Below the pieces are notes generated by a model. That model was given only the letters and a program-made list of their open reading frames with translations. It had not been told where the DNA came from and searched no databases. Positions 38,513 through 48,722 of a stretch of DNA of 64,000 bases are shown here, piece after piece (positions within the stretch are counted from its first letter, which is position 1; each line of letters opens with the position of its first letter). The stretch is from Halomonas sp. ML-15 (GTDB lineage: Bacteria > Pseudomonadota > Gammaproteobacteria > Pseudomonadales > Halomonadaceae). The stretch is from contig NZ_JACXZT010000017.1 of the NCBI RefSeq assembly GCF_014779595.1, forward strand, positions 180,787 to 244,786, read 5' to 3'. The translations under genes and the position numbers were made by a program.

Positions 38513-39796
38513 TTAAAAATGGCGGCCGAGGAGCACGTCATCGAAGGGGTAGCCGCTGAGCTTTTCGATACCTGTCTCGGTCACCAGCACCTCCTCCTCG
38601 AGTTTGACGCCATCGGCGGCGTCGACCTCGCCGATATAGCTCTCCACCGACACCACCATACCGGGCTCGAGGATGCCGTCCTTGGAGAAGCGATCGAAGT
38701 CCATATGGTGAGCGACCAGCGGCGTTTCGCCATGCATGCCCACGCCGTGGATGATCGACGGGTAGCGGCGGTCGAGGAAGCGCTCGGGAATCTTCCAGGC
38801 CTTCTCGGCGATCTCGCGATAGCTCATGCCCGGCTTGAGGATCGCCATGTTGTGATGCACCTGCTCATGGGCCATCTGGTAGAGGCTCTGCTGGTAGCCG
38901 CTGGGACGGCCGGGACCGACATGGAAGGTGCGCGAGAAGTCCGAGTAGTAGCCGTGGCAGCCGATGGTATCGGTGTCCAGTGCAACCAGCTCTCCGGCGC
39001 GAATCACCCGATCGCTGGCTTCGTTGAACCAGGGATTGGTGCGCGGCCCCGACGACAGCAGCCGGGTCTCGATGAACTCGCCACCCTGGCGAATTACCTC
39101 ACCGTACAGAATCGCGAACAGATCGTTCTCGCGGATACCCGGCTTGATGGCGGCCTCGACCTCGGCCACCGCGGCTTCGCTGCCGGCCATCGACTGAGCC
39201 AGGCAGGCGATCTCTTCCGGGGTCTTGATGCGCCGACAGTGCAGGGTGTCCTGCATGCAGTCGTAGACGTCGAGCCCCTGAGCCTCCAGCGAACGCGCCA
39301 GGTTGAGCGCACAGCGGTCGAGCCCGATCTTCTTGTTGCCGCGGCCGTGGGCCTCGATCAACTCGGCGATCTCGACGCCAAAGGGGTCGCTGGAGAGGTT
39401 GTCGCGCTGATTGACCGCCGACCACACCACCTTGGAGGTGCGCGCCTCGTCGATGGTCTCGAGCCAGGTCGAGACATGGGCGCTGCCGGGGTATTCGAAG
39501 AGGATGATCGGCCCGTCCAGCGGCACATAGATATAGCGCGAGGAGTTGCGCAGGAAGTAGCCGAACATATTGCGCGAGCCGGTGGCGTAGCGCTGATTGT
39601 AGGGGTCGAACAGCACCACTGCGGCATAGCCCTGCTCGGCCATCATGCCGCGCAGACGCGCCAGGCGGCCGGCGCGCAGCTGCTTGGGATCGAAGGCGGT
39701 GGGAATGCTGTCGCCGTTGGCCATCGGTGCCGATGGCACCACCGGAATCTTGTCGGGCTCGTTATCGGACAGGTTTTCGAATTCTACGATGCTCAT
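38513..39796 (-). CDS. M24-family (creatinase/DddP-like) enzyme
   Basis: A 427-residue pita-bread-fold protein. All metal ligands of the M24 family are visible in order: two aspartates in VALDTDTIG and YYSDFSRTF, the histidine in IIHGVGMHGE, and glutamates in VSVESYIGE and VKLEEEVLV. The long stretch ETRLLSSGPRTNPWF is strongly reminiscent of the DMSP lyase DddP. From memory, DddP has a catalytic Asp six residues after the metal histidine; here that place is a glycine. The protein is therefore probably a DddP relative with another substrate. It is 40 bases downstream of an oxygenase gene on the same strand. Confidence 0.8.
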   Translation of the reverse strand: MSIVEFENLSDNEPDKIPVVPSAPMANGDSIPTAFDPKQLRAGRLARLRGMMAEQGYAAVVLFDPYNQRYATGSRNMFGYFLRNSSRYIYVPLDGPIILFEYPGSAHVSTWLETIDEARTSKVVWSAVNQRDNLSSDPFGVEIAELIEAHGRGNKKIGLDRCALNLARSLEAQGLDVYDCMQDTLHCRRIKTPEEIACLAQSMAGSEAAVAEVEAAIKPGIRENDLFAILYGEVIRQGGEFIETRLLSSGPRTNPWFNEASDRVIRAGELVALDTDTIGCHGYYSDFSRTFHVGPGRPSGYQQSLYQMAHEQVHHNMAILKPGMSYREIAEKAWKIPERFLDRRYPSIIHGVGMHGETPLVAHHMDFDRFSKDGILEPGMVVSVESYIGEVDAADGVKLEEEVLVTETGIEKLSGYPFDDVLLGRHF

Positions 39797-39836
39797 GAAA
39801 TCTCTCTGTGCGGGTGCAAGCTGTTCGAAGCGGGAC

Positions 39837-40727
39837 TCAGTCGGCCAGGTTGTCGCTACGCGTCGTGCCCTCGCGCAGCATCTGCTCGTGGATAGGCGCC
39901 ATGCGTCCGAAGATGCGCTGGGCGCGCTCGGGACGGCCGATGAAGCCAGGTTCCTTGGCGTAGGCGAAGATCACCGTGTGGCGCTCCTTGTCGCCCTCCA
40001 CCGGCGTCACGCGGTGCAGCGAGTAGCGACCGAAGAAGATCTGCAGATCGCCGGGCTGCAGGTCCAGCGACTTGAGCGGCGAGCGGTCACCGTCGAGCAC
40101 CCGCTCCACCGCCTCGAAGTTCTCGCCCTCGGGGCTACGAATGCCCGGTGCGTACTCGAAGCGACCGCCAGCATGGGACTGGCGGGTCATCATGGTGACG
40201 ATGAATTCGTTGGTATCGTAGTGCCAGGGGTGCTGACACCCCTCACGCAGCACGTTGATCACCAGTCCGGCAAGCGGGTCGGCATATTCATGGATTTCGT
40301 CCATGCCGACCACGCTGGCGATAAAGCGCTGGAAGCCGGGATGCTCATAGACCTGTCGAATGATGGTCTCGTTGTCAATGCGGTCACCGGCGACGAAACC
40401 GTTGGTGCGGTCATCGAAGCGGTTCTTGGGATGCGTTGCCGGCAACGACGCATCACCGTCGCTGTTGTAGGGGTTGGTTTCGGTCTGATTGTAGTGGGCC
40501 TCCGGCGACAAGCGCTCGGTCTCGCGCTCGAGCCGCTCAAGGGCGTCCTCCGGGACGAAGTGCTTGAGCACCACACAGCCGTCATCGGCCAGCTGGGCAC
40601 GGCACTCGCGGATCAGCGCCTGGCCGGCATCGCTATCGAGATCCTCGATGGGGTAGCGGGCCAGATCGATCAGGCCGTCGAGGCCGTTGAGTGAAGTAGC
40701 GTCAGTGTGGGATGCAGTGGCGTGCAT
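39837..40727 (-). CDS. 2-oxoglutarate/Fe(II)-dependent oxygenase (PhyH-like)
   Basis: A 296-residue cupin-fold oxygenase. The iron facial triad is visible as HxD in HPWHYDTNEF and the distal histidine in RYSLHRVTPVEG. An arginine after it is suited to 2-oxoglutarate binding. It resembles phytanoyl-CoA-dioxygenase-like enzymes that hydroxylate free amino acids or small acids. It is the first gene of a two-gene unit with the M24 enzyme and is divergent from a LysR gene. The substrate is unknown. Confidence 0.8.
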   Translation of the reverse strand: MHATASHTDATSLNGLDGLIDLARYPIEDLDSDAGQALIRECRAQLADDGCVVLKHFVPEDALERLERETERLSPEAHYNQTETNPYNSDGDASLPATHPKNRFDDRTNGFVAGDRIDNETIIRQVYEHPGFQRFIASVVGMDEIHEYADPLAGLVINVLREGCQHPWHYDTNEFIVTMMTRQSHAGGRFEYAPGIRSPEGENFEAVERVLDGDRSPLKSLDLQPGDLQIFFGRYSLHRVTPVEGDKERHTVIFAYAKEPGFIGRPERAQRIFGRMAPIHEQMLREGTTRSDNLAD

Positions 40728-40833
40728 GGTGAAGACTCCTGCCGTTGGCTAGCGTATTGGACAGGGTAGAGAGACAGGTTCGATAATAGAAATGAATGGT
40801 TAAGATAAAACGCATTTCAGGAGCTCATAGATC

Positions 40834-41721
40834 ATGGATACCGACCTGCTGCGTGCCTTCGTCACCGTGGCCGAGTGCGAGGGCTTCAGCGCCGCTGGCA
40901 AGGTGCTGCATCGAACCCAGTCGGCGGTGAGCCTGCAGATCAAGCGCCTCGAGGATCGCATGGGCGAGGCGCTATTCGAGCGTACCAGCCGCAGCGTAAT
41001 CCTTACTCCCGCCGGCGGCCGCCTGCTGCCCTACGCGCGGCATATCCTCAAGCTGCAGGACGAGGCACTGCGAGTGATGGGCGCCGAGCGCCAGGGCGAG
41101 TTGATCCGCCTGGGCACCTCGGAGGAGCAGGCCAGTACCTACCTGCCCGAGCTACTGCCGCGCTTCGCCGAACGCTATCCCAACGTGCGCCTGGAGGTGG
41201 TCTGCGATATCAGTGCCGCCCAGGTCCACGCCTTTCAGGAGGGACTGCTCGACGTGGTGCTGGCAATACGCCATATGCCGACCCAGTCGGGCCGGCTGCT
41301 CGGCCGCGAGCCGCTGGTGTGGGTGGTCGCCGAGCAGACCCGCCTGGATGCCTGGGAGACGCTACCGCTGGCGCTTAACCCTGAGGGCTGTATCTTCCGC
41401 GCCCACGCTTTCGCTGCGCTAGGACGCGAAGACCGCCGCTGGGACGTGCGCTACTCGAGCCAATCGCCCACCGGCATCAATCTGCCGGTGCAGGCCGGCC
41501 TGGCTCTGACGGTGAAGACCCCGCGCAGCGTGCCCGAAGGCTGTCGCATCATCGGCCGCGACGAGGGGCTGCCCGACCTGGGACATGTGGAGATCGAACT
41601 GCATCGCGCGCCAGGGCATGCCAGCGAGGCATTGAATGCCTTCTGCGATGAGCTTGAACAGATCGTGATGGCCACCGAATCCCTGGAGTGTGTCGAATAC
41701 GTCACCCATGAGGCTTCGTAA
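40834..41721 (+). CDS. LysR family transcriptional regulator
   Basis: 295 residues. The N-terminal helix-turn-helix reads MDTDLLRAFVTVAECEGFSA and HRTQSAVSLQIKRLEDRMG, followed by an effector domain beginning IRLGTSEEQASTYLPELLPR. It lies between the oxygenase/M24 pair (divergent, 106 bases) and the symporter gene (128 bases downstream, same strand). It is a natural candidate to control both sides in response to the transported substrate. Confidence 0.9.
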   Translation: MDTDLLRAFVTVAECEGFSAAGKVLHRTQSAVSLQIKRLEDRMGEALFERTSRSVILTPAGGRLLPYARHILKLQDEALRVMGAERQGELIRLGTSEEQASTYLPELLPRFAERYPNVRLEVVCDISAAQVHAFQEGLLDVVLAIRHMPTQSGRLLGREPLVWVVAEQTRLDAWETLPLALNPEGCIFRAHAFAALGREDRRWDVRYSSQSPTGINLPVQAGLALTVKTPRSVPEGCRIIGRDEGLPDLGHVEIELHRAPGHASEALNAFCDELEQIVMATESLECVEYVTHEAS

Positions 41722-41849
41722 AAGCTTACTGGGAGCTGAACGCTGGTTTTTATCACCATAGTTTCTCGCAAAAACCAAAACTCTTGCGATTTTTTGCCTG
41801 GCATGAAGAATGACGCCCTTTCATTCATTAGCAAAGGAAGGCGAGCGTC

Positions 41850-43298
41850 ATGAATTTCACGCTACCCGGGGCCCTCACCGGCCTGGTCGATGCCGGCAAT
41901 GGCCTGCTGTGGGGCAGCGTGCTGATCTATCTGCTGATCGGCACCGGCCTCTACTTCACGGTCATGACCCGCGCCATCCAGATCCGCCACTTTGGCCACA
42001 TGTTCAAGCTACTACGCCACTCGCGTGAAGCCAGCGGTGGCATCTCCTCCTTCCAGGCGCTCTCCACCAGCCTGGCGGCGCGGGTCGGCACTGGTAACCT
42101 CGCCGGTGTCGCGGTGGCGATCTACTTCGGCGGCCCGGGGGCGATCTTCTGGATGTGGATGACGGCGATGGTCGGCATGGCCACCAGCTTCGTCGAGTCC
42201 ACCCTGGCTCAGGCCTACAAGACCGACCACGGCGACAATACCTTCCGCGGCGGGCCGGCGCGCTATATCGAGCACGGCCTGGGGCTGCGCTGGCTGGCTG
42301 TGGCCTTCTCTGTGTGCCTGATCATCGCCTTCGGTCTGGCCTTCAACAGCGTCCAGGCCAACTCCATCGCCCAGGCCATGGAGCAGGCCTTCTCGATTCC
42401 GACCTGGGCCATGGGCCTGATACTGATGGTAGTGGTAGCACCGATCATCTGCGGCGGCCTGAAGTCGATTGCCCGTGTCGCCGAGCTGGTGGTGCCGCTG
42501 ATGGCGCTGCTCTACCTGTTGCTGGCACTGGTCGTGGTGGCGCTCAACATCGGCGACCTGCCGGCGGCGTTCATGACCATCATCAAGAGCGCCTTCGGCA
42601 TCGAGCAGGCCGCCGGCGGCGCCATCGGCTATGCGGTCTCCCAGGCGATCATCAACGGCATCCAGCGCGGCCTGTTCTCCAACGAGGCGGGCATGGGCTC
42701 GGCGCCCAACGCCGCGGCCACCGCCACCACCAAGCCGAATCATCCTGCCGCCCAGGGGTTTATCCAGATGCTCGGGGTGTTCCTCGACACCCTGGTGATC
42801 TGTACCGCTACCGCAGCGATCATCATCATGGCCGGGCCGGAAGTGATGGCCAGCGACGAGGCCAGCGGTATCCAGTTGACCCAGATCGCGCTATCCAGCC
42901 ACGTCGGCGAATGGGGCAGCATGTTCATTGCCGTGGCCATTCTGCTGTTCGCCTTCACCTCGGTGATTGCCAACTACTCCTACGGCGAGTCCAATATCGA
43001 GTACCTGGCCGGTCGCCACGCGCCAATGGCGGTGCTGATCTACCGCCTGGCGGTGCTGGCCATGGTAATGGTGGGGTCGGTGGCGAGCCTCGGCGCCATC
43101 TGGAACTTCGCCGACCTCTCCATGGGCATGATGGCGCTGATCAACCTGGTGGCGATTCTGCTACTGTCGCCGGTCGCCTTCGCCCTGCTACGCGACTACG
43201 ACCGCCAGCTCAGCGCCGGCCAGGAACCGGTATTCGATCCCAGCCGCTTCCCCAAGCTGGTCAACAAGGTCGACCCCAAGGCCTGGCCCAAGCGCTGA
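41850..43298 (+). CDS. sodium:alanine/glycine symporter family (AGCS) transporter
   Basis: A 482-residue membrane protein with about eleven helices. The family signature GTGNLAGVAVAIYFGGPGA lies after the first helices, followed by FVESTLAQAYK and NEAGMGSAPNAAATA. AGCS proteins import alanine, glycine or related amino acids with Na+. Here it follows the LysR gene of the oxygenase/M24 cassette, which suggests that the cassette acts on an imported amino acid or derivative. AAAGGAAGG precedes the ATG. A terminator follows. Confidence 0.92.
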   Translation: MNFTLPGALTGLVDAGNGLLWGSVLIYLLIGTGLYFTVMTRAIQIRHFGHMFKLLRHSREASGGISSFQALSTSLAARVGTGNLAGVAVAIYFGGPGAIFWMWMTAMVGMATSFVESTLAQAYKTDHGDNTFRGGPARYIEHGLGLRWLAVAFSVCLIIAFGLAFNSVQANSIAQAMEQAFSIPTWAMGLILMVVVAPIICGGLKSIARVAELVVPLMALLYLLLALVVVALNIGDLPAAFMTIIKSAFGIEQAAGGAIGYAVSQAIINGIQRGLFSNEAGMGSAPNAAATATTKPNHPAAQGFIQMLGVFLDTLVICTATAAIIIMAGPEVMASDEASGIQLTQIALSSHVGEWGSMFIAVAILLFAFTSVIANYSYGESNIEYLAGRHAPMAVLIYRLAVLAMVMVGSVASLGAIWNFADLSMGMMALINLVAILLLSPVAFALLRDYDRQLSAGQEPVFDPSRFPKLVNKVDPKAWPKR

Positions 43299-43319
43299 AT
43301 CGTGTTGGGCAACCCAGAA

Positions 43320-43346
43320 CGCCACGGCCGCGTGCCGTGGCGTTTT
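43320..43346 (+). terminator. rho-independent terminator after the AGCS gene
   Basis: A 9-bp perfect stem CGCCACGGC / GCCGTGGCG with a CGCGT loop is followed directly by TTTT. Confidence 0.85.
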
Positions 43347-43377
43347 GCCGTCTGGCTGCAGCTGCTAGGCTGGCAGG

Positions 43378-43839
43378 ATGAAAACCCTGCTGATCGTCGC
43401 CCACGCCCCCTCGCCCAATACCCTGGCCCTGCGCGAGGCCGCCGAACGCGGTGCACGCCACCCCGAGATCGACGCCGTAGACGTCATCGTCAAGCCACCG
43501 CTTGAGGCTGGGCCCGACGATGTGCTGGCCTGCGACGCCATCCTGCTCGGTACCACCGAGAACCTCGGCTACATGAGCGGTGCGCTGAAGGACTTCTTCG
43601 ATCGCAGCTACTACCCGGTGCTGGAGGAGAAACAGGGCCTTCCCTGCGCCCTCTATGTGCGCGCCGGCCTCGACGGCACCGGCACCCGCCGCGCGGTGGA
43701 GAGCATCGTCGGTGGGCTGAGCTGGAGATGGGCACAGGCGCCGCTGATCCTCCACGGCGAGTGGCAGGGGACGTTCCTCGAGCAAGTCGAGGAGCTGGCC
43801 ATGAGTCTGGCGGCAGGGCTGGACGCCGGTATTCTCTAG
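43378..43839 (+). CDS. flavodoxin-like NAD(P)H-dependent reductase
   Basis: A 153-residue flavodoxin-fold protein. The phosphate-binding loop is near the N-terminus (LIVAHAPSPNTLALREAA), and the flavin-contact segment is ILLGTTENLGYMSGALKDFFDR. It lacks the longer C-terminal part of WrbA. Probably a small FMN reductase with an unknown partner. It stands alone behind a terminator. Confidence 0.8.
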   Translation: MKTLLIVAHAPSPNTLALREAAERGARHPEIDAVDVIVKPPLEAGPDDVLACDAILLGTTENLGYMSGALKDFFDRSYYPVLEEKQGLPCALYVRAGLDGTGTRRAVESIVGGLSWRWAQAPLILHGEWQGTFLEQVEELAMSLAAGLDAGIL

Positions 43840-44007
43840 CGCTCCCCACCTTTTCGTGCAGCCCCTTTGCGCCAGAGATCGCGTTTCCCCAATCGCCCAG
43901 ACCCCACTATGCTCTGAGTAACCGCTCATTGAGCAGTCGAGCGATATCATGACTCCGCCCTCGACCCGCCAGCCCAGGCAGGCCGATGGCCGCGGCCGAG
44001 GTACGCC

Positions 44008-45066
44008 ATGCCTATCGTCCTGAGCGCTTCTATTGACGCGCCCTCTCCACGTTCCGTCCGCGCCTGCTGTATGGCCGCAACGCTGGCGGCACTATGCTTC
44101 ATGCCTAGTGCGGCCCAGGCCGAGGAGACACGCATCACCATCGGCACCGCCAGCTCGGCGGGCGTCTACCACCTCGCCGGGCGCACGCTGTGCCGTATGC
44201 TCACGACCCCATGTACCGCCCAGACCAGCGACGGCTCGGCCGAGAACCTCGCCAACGTGCGAGAGGGCGCCGTCAGCGTGGCACTGGCGCAGTCCGACCT
44301 GCAGCACTACGCCGTTTACGGCGAAGAGGGCTTCAACGAGGTGGGCCCCGACGAAAACTTGCGCTCGCTGTTCTCGCTACACGGTGAGCCTTTCACCCTG
44401 GTGGTGCGCCGCGACAGTGGCATACGGCAGTTCGATGACCTGCACCAGCGTGCCGTCAACGTCGGCAACCCGGGATCCGGCCAGCGCGGCACCCTGATGA
44501 CCCTGCTCGACGCCAAGCAGTGGACGCTGGATGACTTCAGCCTGGCCAACGACCTGCCGGCCGACCAGCAGTCGCTGGAGCTATGCCACGGCAATGTCGA
44601 CGCCATGGTGTATACGGTGGGCCACCCCAACGACTCGGTGGCCCAGGCCATTCGCCTGTGCGATGCAATGCTGGTGGATGTGGAAGGCGAGGAGATCGAG
44701 CGCCTGGTCGATGAGCTCCCCTACTTCACTCCAGCCACGATACCTGCGGGCATCTACGCCGACGACCAGCCGGCGGTGAAGACCTTCGGCGTGCGTGCCA
44801 CCCTGGTCGCTTCGGCGCAGACCGATGATGAGCTGATCTATCGGCTGGTGTCCGCGGTGTTCGATGACCTCGAGACGCTCAAGGCGTATCACCCGGCCTT
44901 CGATGAACTGACCCCGGAGCTGATGATCAGCGAAGGGCTGTCCGCCCCACTCCACGACGGCGCACTGCGCTACTATCGAGAGCAGGGCTGGATCAGCGAT
45001 GACGAAGCGATTGAAGAAGAAGTAGCTGAAGAAGCGGTTGAGGACAGCAGTGAAGACAATGAGTAG
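44008..45066 (+). CDS. TAXI family TRAP-type solute-binding protein (orphan)
   Basis: A 352-residue exported protein. The signal peptide ends near SAAQA before EETRITIGTASSAGVYHLAG. The TAXI features GTASSAGVYH, DGSAENLANVREGAVSVALAQSD and NVGNPGSGQRGTLM are clear. TAXI proteins deliver substrates such as glutamate or C4 acids to a fused TRAP permease (DctQM type). No permease gene is next to it. The last 20 residues are an extreme acidic tail (EEEVAEEAVEDSSEDNE). An alternative start at 44071 would give a more usual signal peptide length. Confidence 0.85.
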   Translation: MPIVLSASIDAPSPRSVRACCMAATLAALCFMPSAAQAEETRITIGTASSAGVYHLAGRTLCRMLTTPCTAQTSDGSAENLANVREGAVSVALAQSDLQHYAVYGEEGFNEVGPDENLRSLFSLHGEPFTLVVRRDSGIRQFDDLHQRAVNVGNPGSGQRGTLMTLLDAKQWTLDDFSLANDLPADQQSLELCHGNVDAMVYTVGHPNDSVAQAIRLCDAMLVDVEGEEIERLVDELPYFTPATIPAGIYADDQPAVKTFGVRATLVASAQTDDELIYRLVSAVFDDLETLKAYHPAFDELTPELMISEGLSAPLHDGALRYYREQGWISDDEAIEEEVAEEAVEDSSEDNE

Positions 45067-45106
45067 CCCAGCAGACTGAGCCAGTGCGCGTCTTTCACGC
45101 TACGCA

Positions 45107-45132
45107 AAACGGCACCCTTTGGGGTGCCGTTT
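45107..45132. terminator. bidirectional terminator between TAXI gene and fadA
   Basis: An 11-bp perfect stem AAACGGCACCC / GGGTGCCGTTT with a TTTG loop sits between converging genes. A- and T-rich arms suit both directions. Confidence 0.85.
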
Positions 45133-45163
45133 CGATTACCAGACTGCGTTCGCAACGTGCTTA

Positions 45164-46345
<1,182 letters not shown>

Positions 46346-46369
46346 TCACTACTCCTGTTCGTGGTGAAT

Positions 46370-48529
46370 TCAGGCGCTCTTGCCGTAGAAGGTGTCGCCG
46401 GACTTGGCCATCTCGCGCAGCTTGTCGGTGGGCGCGTAGAGCGGGCCGAGCTCCTCGGCCAGGCCGTCGGCCAACTCGACGAAGGCTGCCACGCCCATGG
46501 CGTCGATATAGCGCAGCGCACCGCCGCGGAACGGCGGGAAGCCGATGCCGTAGATCAGCGCCATATCGGCCTCGGCCGGGCTGGCGACGATGTCATCCTC
46601 CAGGCAGCGCACGGTCTCCAGACACAGCGGCACCATCATACGCGCGATGATGTCCTCGTCGCTGAACGTCTTCTCCTCCTTCACCACTTGCTTGACCAGG
46701 GCATAGGCCGCGTCGTCGCTGACCTTCTTCGGCTTGCCCTTCTTGTCCTCTTCGTAGGCGTAGAAGCCCTTGTCGTTCTTCTGCCCCAGGCGCTCATTCT
46801 CGTACATCACCTGAATGGCGGTCTTGCTATCGCGGGCCATGCGGTCCGGGAAGCCCTCGGCCATCACCTCGTTGGCGTGAACCGCGGTATCCATGCCCAC
46901 CACATCGAGCAGATAGGCGGGGCCCATCGGCCAGCCGAACTTCTCCATCACCTTGTCGACGTGCTGGAAGTCGGCACCCTGCTCCACCAGCATGCTGAAG
47001 CCGCCGAAATAGGGGAACAGCACCCGGTTGACCAGGAAGCCTGGGCAGTCGTTGACCACGATGGGCGTCTTGCCCATGGCGCGGGCATAGGCCACGGTCG
47101 CGCCCACGGCAGCATCGGAGGTCTTCTCGCCGCGGATCACCTCGACCAGCGGCATGCGGTGCACCGGGTTGAAGAAGTGCATGCCGCAGAAGTTCTCGGG
47201 ACGCTTGAGATTCTGGGCCAGGCGGTTGATCGAGATGGTCGAGGTGTTGGAGGTGAGAATCGCCTTGTCGTCGACCAGGCCCTCGACCTCGGTGAGCACT
47301 GCATCCTTGACCTTGGGGTTCTCGACCACCGCTTCGACCACCAGGTCGACGTGACCGAAGTCACCGTAGGAGAGCGTTGGACGGATGTTGGAGAGCTTCT
47401 CGGCCATCTGTTCGGTAGTCAGCTTGTTACGCTCCACCTGCTTGCCAAACAGCTTGCGCGCCTCCTTGAGGCCCAGTTCGATGGCCTCCTCCTTGATGTC
47501 CTTCATCAGGATCGGCGTACCCTTGGAGGCGCTCTGGTAGGCGATGCCGCCGCCCATGATGCCGGCCCCCAGTACCGCGGTCTGCTTGACCGGCTGGGCC
47601 TGCTTCTCGTACTGGCCGGCCTTCTTCTTGACCACCTGATCGTTGAGGAACAGCCCCACCAGGTTGTAGCAGACATCGGTCAGCGCCAGCTTGGCGAAGG
47701 CCTTGGCCTCGATCGCCTGGGCGCGTCCGCGCTCCTCGCCGGCGCCCTTCTGGATCACCTTGATCGCTTCGATGGGTGCCGGGTAATGAGGCCCGGCCTT
47801 GCCCGCCACGTAACCCTTGGCGGTCTCGAAGACCATCATCTGCTCGATGGGGTTGAGCTTGAGCGGGCCGGTCTTCTCGTCGCGGCGTGCCTGGTAGTCG
47901 AGCTCGCCGCGGTTGGCCCGGGCCAGGATATCCAGCGCCGCCGCTTCGAGCTGCTCATTGGGCACCACGGCATCCACGGCGCCGATCTTGAGCGCGGCAT
48001 CGGCACGATTCTCGCTACCACCGGCAATCCACTCGATGGCATTATCGGCGCCCACGATGCGCGGCAGGCGCACGCAGCCGCCCCAGCCTGGCAGGATACC
48101 CAGCTTGGTCTCGGGCAGGCCGATCTTGGCCTTGTCGCCCATGACTCGGAAGTCGGTGGTCAGGGTGACTTCGCAGCCGCCGCCCAGCGCCAGGCCGTTG
48201 ATGGCAGTGACGGTGGGGAACGGCAGATCCTCGATGGCATTGAAAATGCCGTGCACCTGCTCGAGCATCTCGGCGATCTGGCCCTCACCCTTGGAGAACA
48301 TGCCGTGAAACTCGGTGATATCGGCACCGACGATGAATACGTCCTTGGCGCTGGCGATCACCAGGCCCTTGAGATCGCTGGCGCCCTCGAGGGCCTTCAC
48401 CGCCTCGCCCAGCTCCGTGACCACGGCGCTGGAAAGCTTGTTGATGGACTCGTCCTTCAGGTCGAAGGTCAGAGTGGCGATATTATCGCCGTTGCTGGCC
48501 ACCGTAATGGCATTGCCTTGGTAGATCAT
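46370..48529 (-). CDS. fadB: fatty-acid oxidation complex alpha subunit
   Basis: A 719-residue multifunctional enzyme. The N-terminal enoyl-CoA hydratase/isomerase domain contains [18 protein letters not shown]. The central 3-hydroxyacyl-CoA dehydrogenase has [20 protein letters not shown] for NAD and [17 protein letters not shown]-terminal dehydrogenase half follows. Length and order match gammaproteobacterial FadB. It is cotranscribed with fadA. The 193-base upstream region is divergent to the DUF5924 gene and should hold the fad promoter; I could not pick out a FadR site. Confidence 0.97.
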   Translation of the reverse strand: MIYQGNAITVASNGDNIATLTFDLKDESINKLSSAVVTELGEAVKALEGASDLKGLVIASAKDVFIVGADITEFHGMFSKGEGQIAEMLEQVHGIFNAIEDLPFPTVTAINGLALGGGCEVTLTTDFRVMGDKAKIGLPETKLGILPGWGGCVRLPRIVGADNAIEWIAGGSENRADAALKIGAVDAVVPNEQLEAAALDILARANRGELDYQARRDEKTGPLKLNPIEQMMVFETAKGYVAGKAGPHYPAPIEAIKVIQKGAGEERGRAQAIEAKAFAKLALTDVCYNLVGLFLNDQVVKKKAGQYEKQAQPVKQTAVLGAGIMGGGIAYQSASKGTPILMKDIKEEAIELGLKEARKLFGKQVERNKLTTEQMAEKLSNIRPTLSYGDFGHVDLVVEAVVENPKVKDAVLTEVEGLVDDKAILTSNTSTISINRLAQNLKRPENFCGMHFFNPVHRMPLVEVIRGEKTSDAAVGATVAYARAMGKTPIVVNDCPGFLVNRVLFPYFGGFSMLVEQGADFQHVDKVMEKFGWPMGPAYLLDVVGMDTAVHANEVMAEGFPDRMARDSKTAIQVMYENERLGQKNDKGFYAYEEDKKGKPKKVSDDAAYALVKQVVKEEKTFSDEDIIARMMVPLCLETVRCLEDDIVASPAEADMALIYGIGFPPFRGGALRYIDAMGVAAFVELADGLAEELGPLYAPTDKLREMAKSGDTFYGKSA

Positions 48530-48722
48530 CCGCGAAACTCCACGATTTCATACGGCCGTTTGATTGCCAGACAGCTTGGTCCAGCTTGGCGTCGGCGTCA
48601 AGCCTGCGGCGGCCGCCCCCCACCAAAGTCGTGCCCCTTGCTGAGAGTGTCGCCGTTTCTCGACTCCGTCTGTCATAGTGCGACTGCTAGCCTCTACGTT
48701 TTTCACGGAGCCCTGCCCCGGC

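Noticed and set aside
38513..39796. Naming the M24 gene dddP (DMSP lyase)
   Set aside because: The overall resemblance is strong, but the residue I recall as the catalytic aspartate of DddP is a glycine here, and the neighbours point to an amino-acid-like substrate.
38519..39895. 458-codon open frame opposite the M24 enzyme
   Set aside because: The minus-strand frame carries all M24 metal ligands; the plus-strand reading is its shadow.
41766..41795. Terminator between the LysR gene and the AGCS gene
   Set aside because: TCGCAA/TTGCGA followed by six T is present, but the stem is only 6 bp with a 12-base loop and it overlaps the expected promoter of the transporter. Too weak to list.
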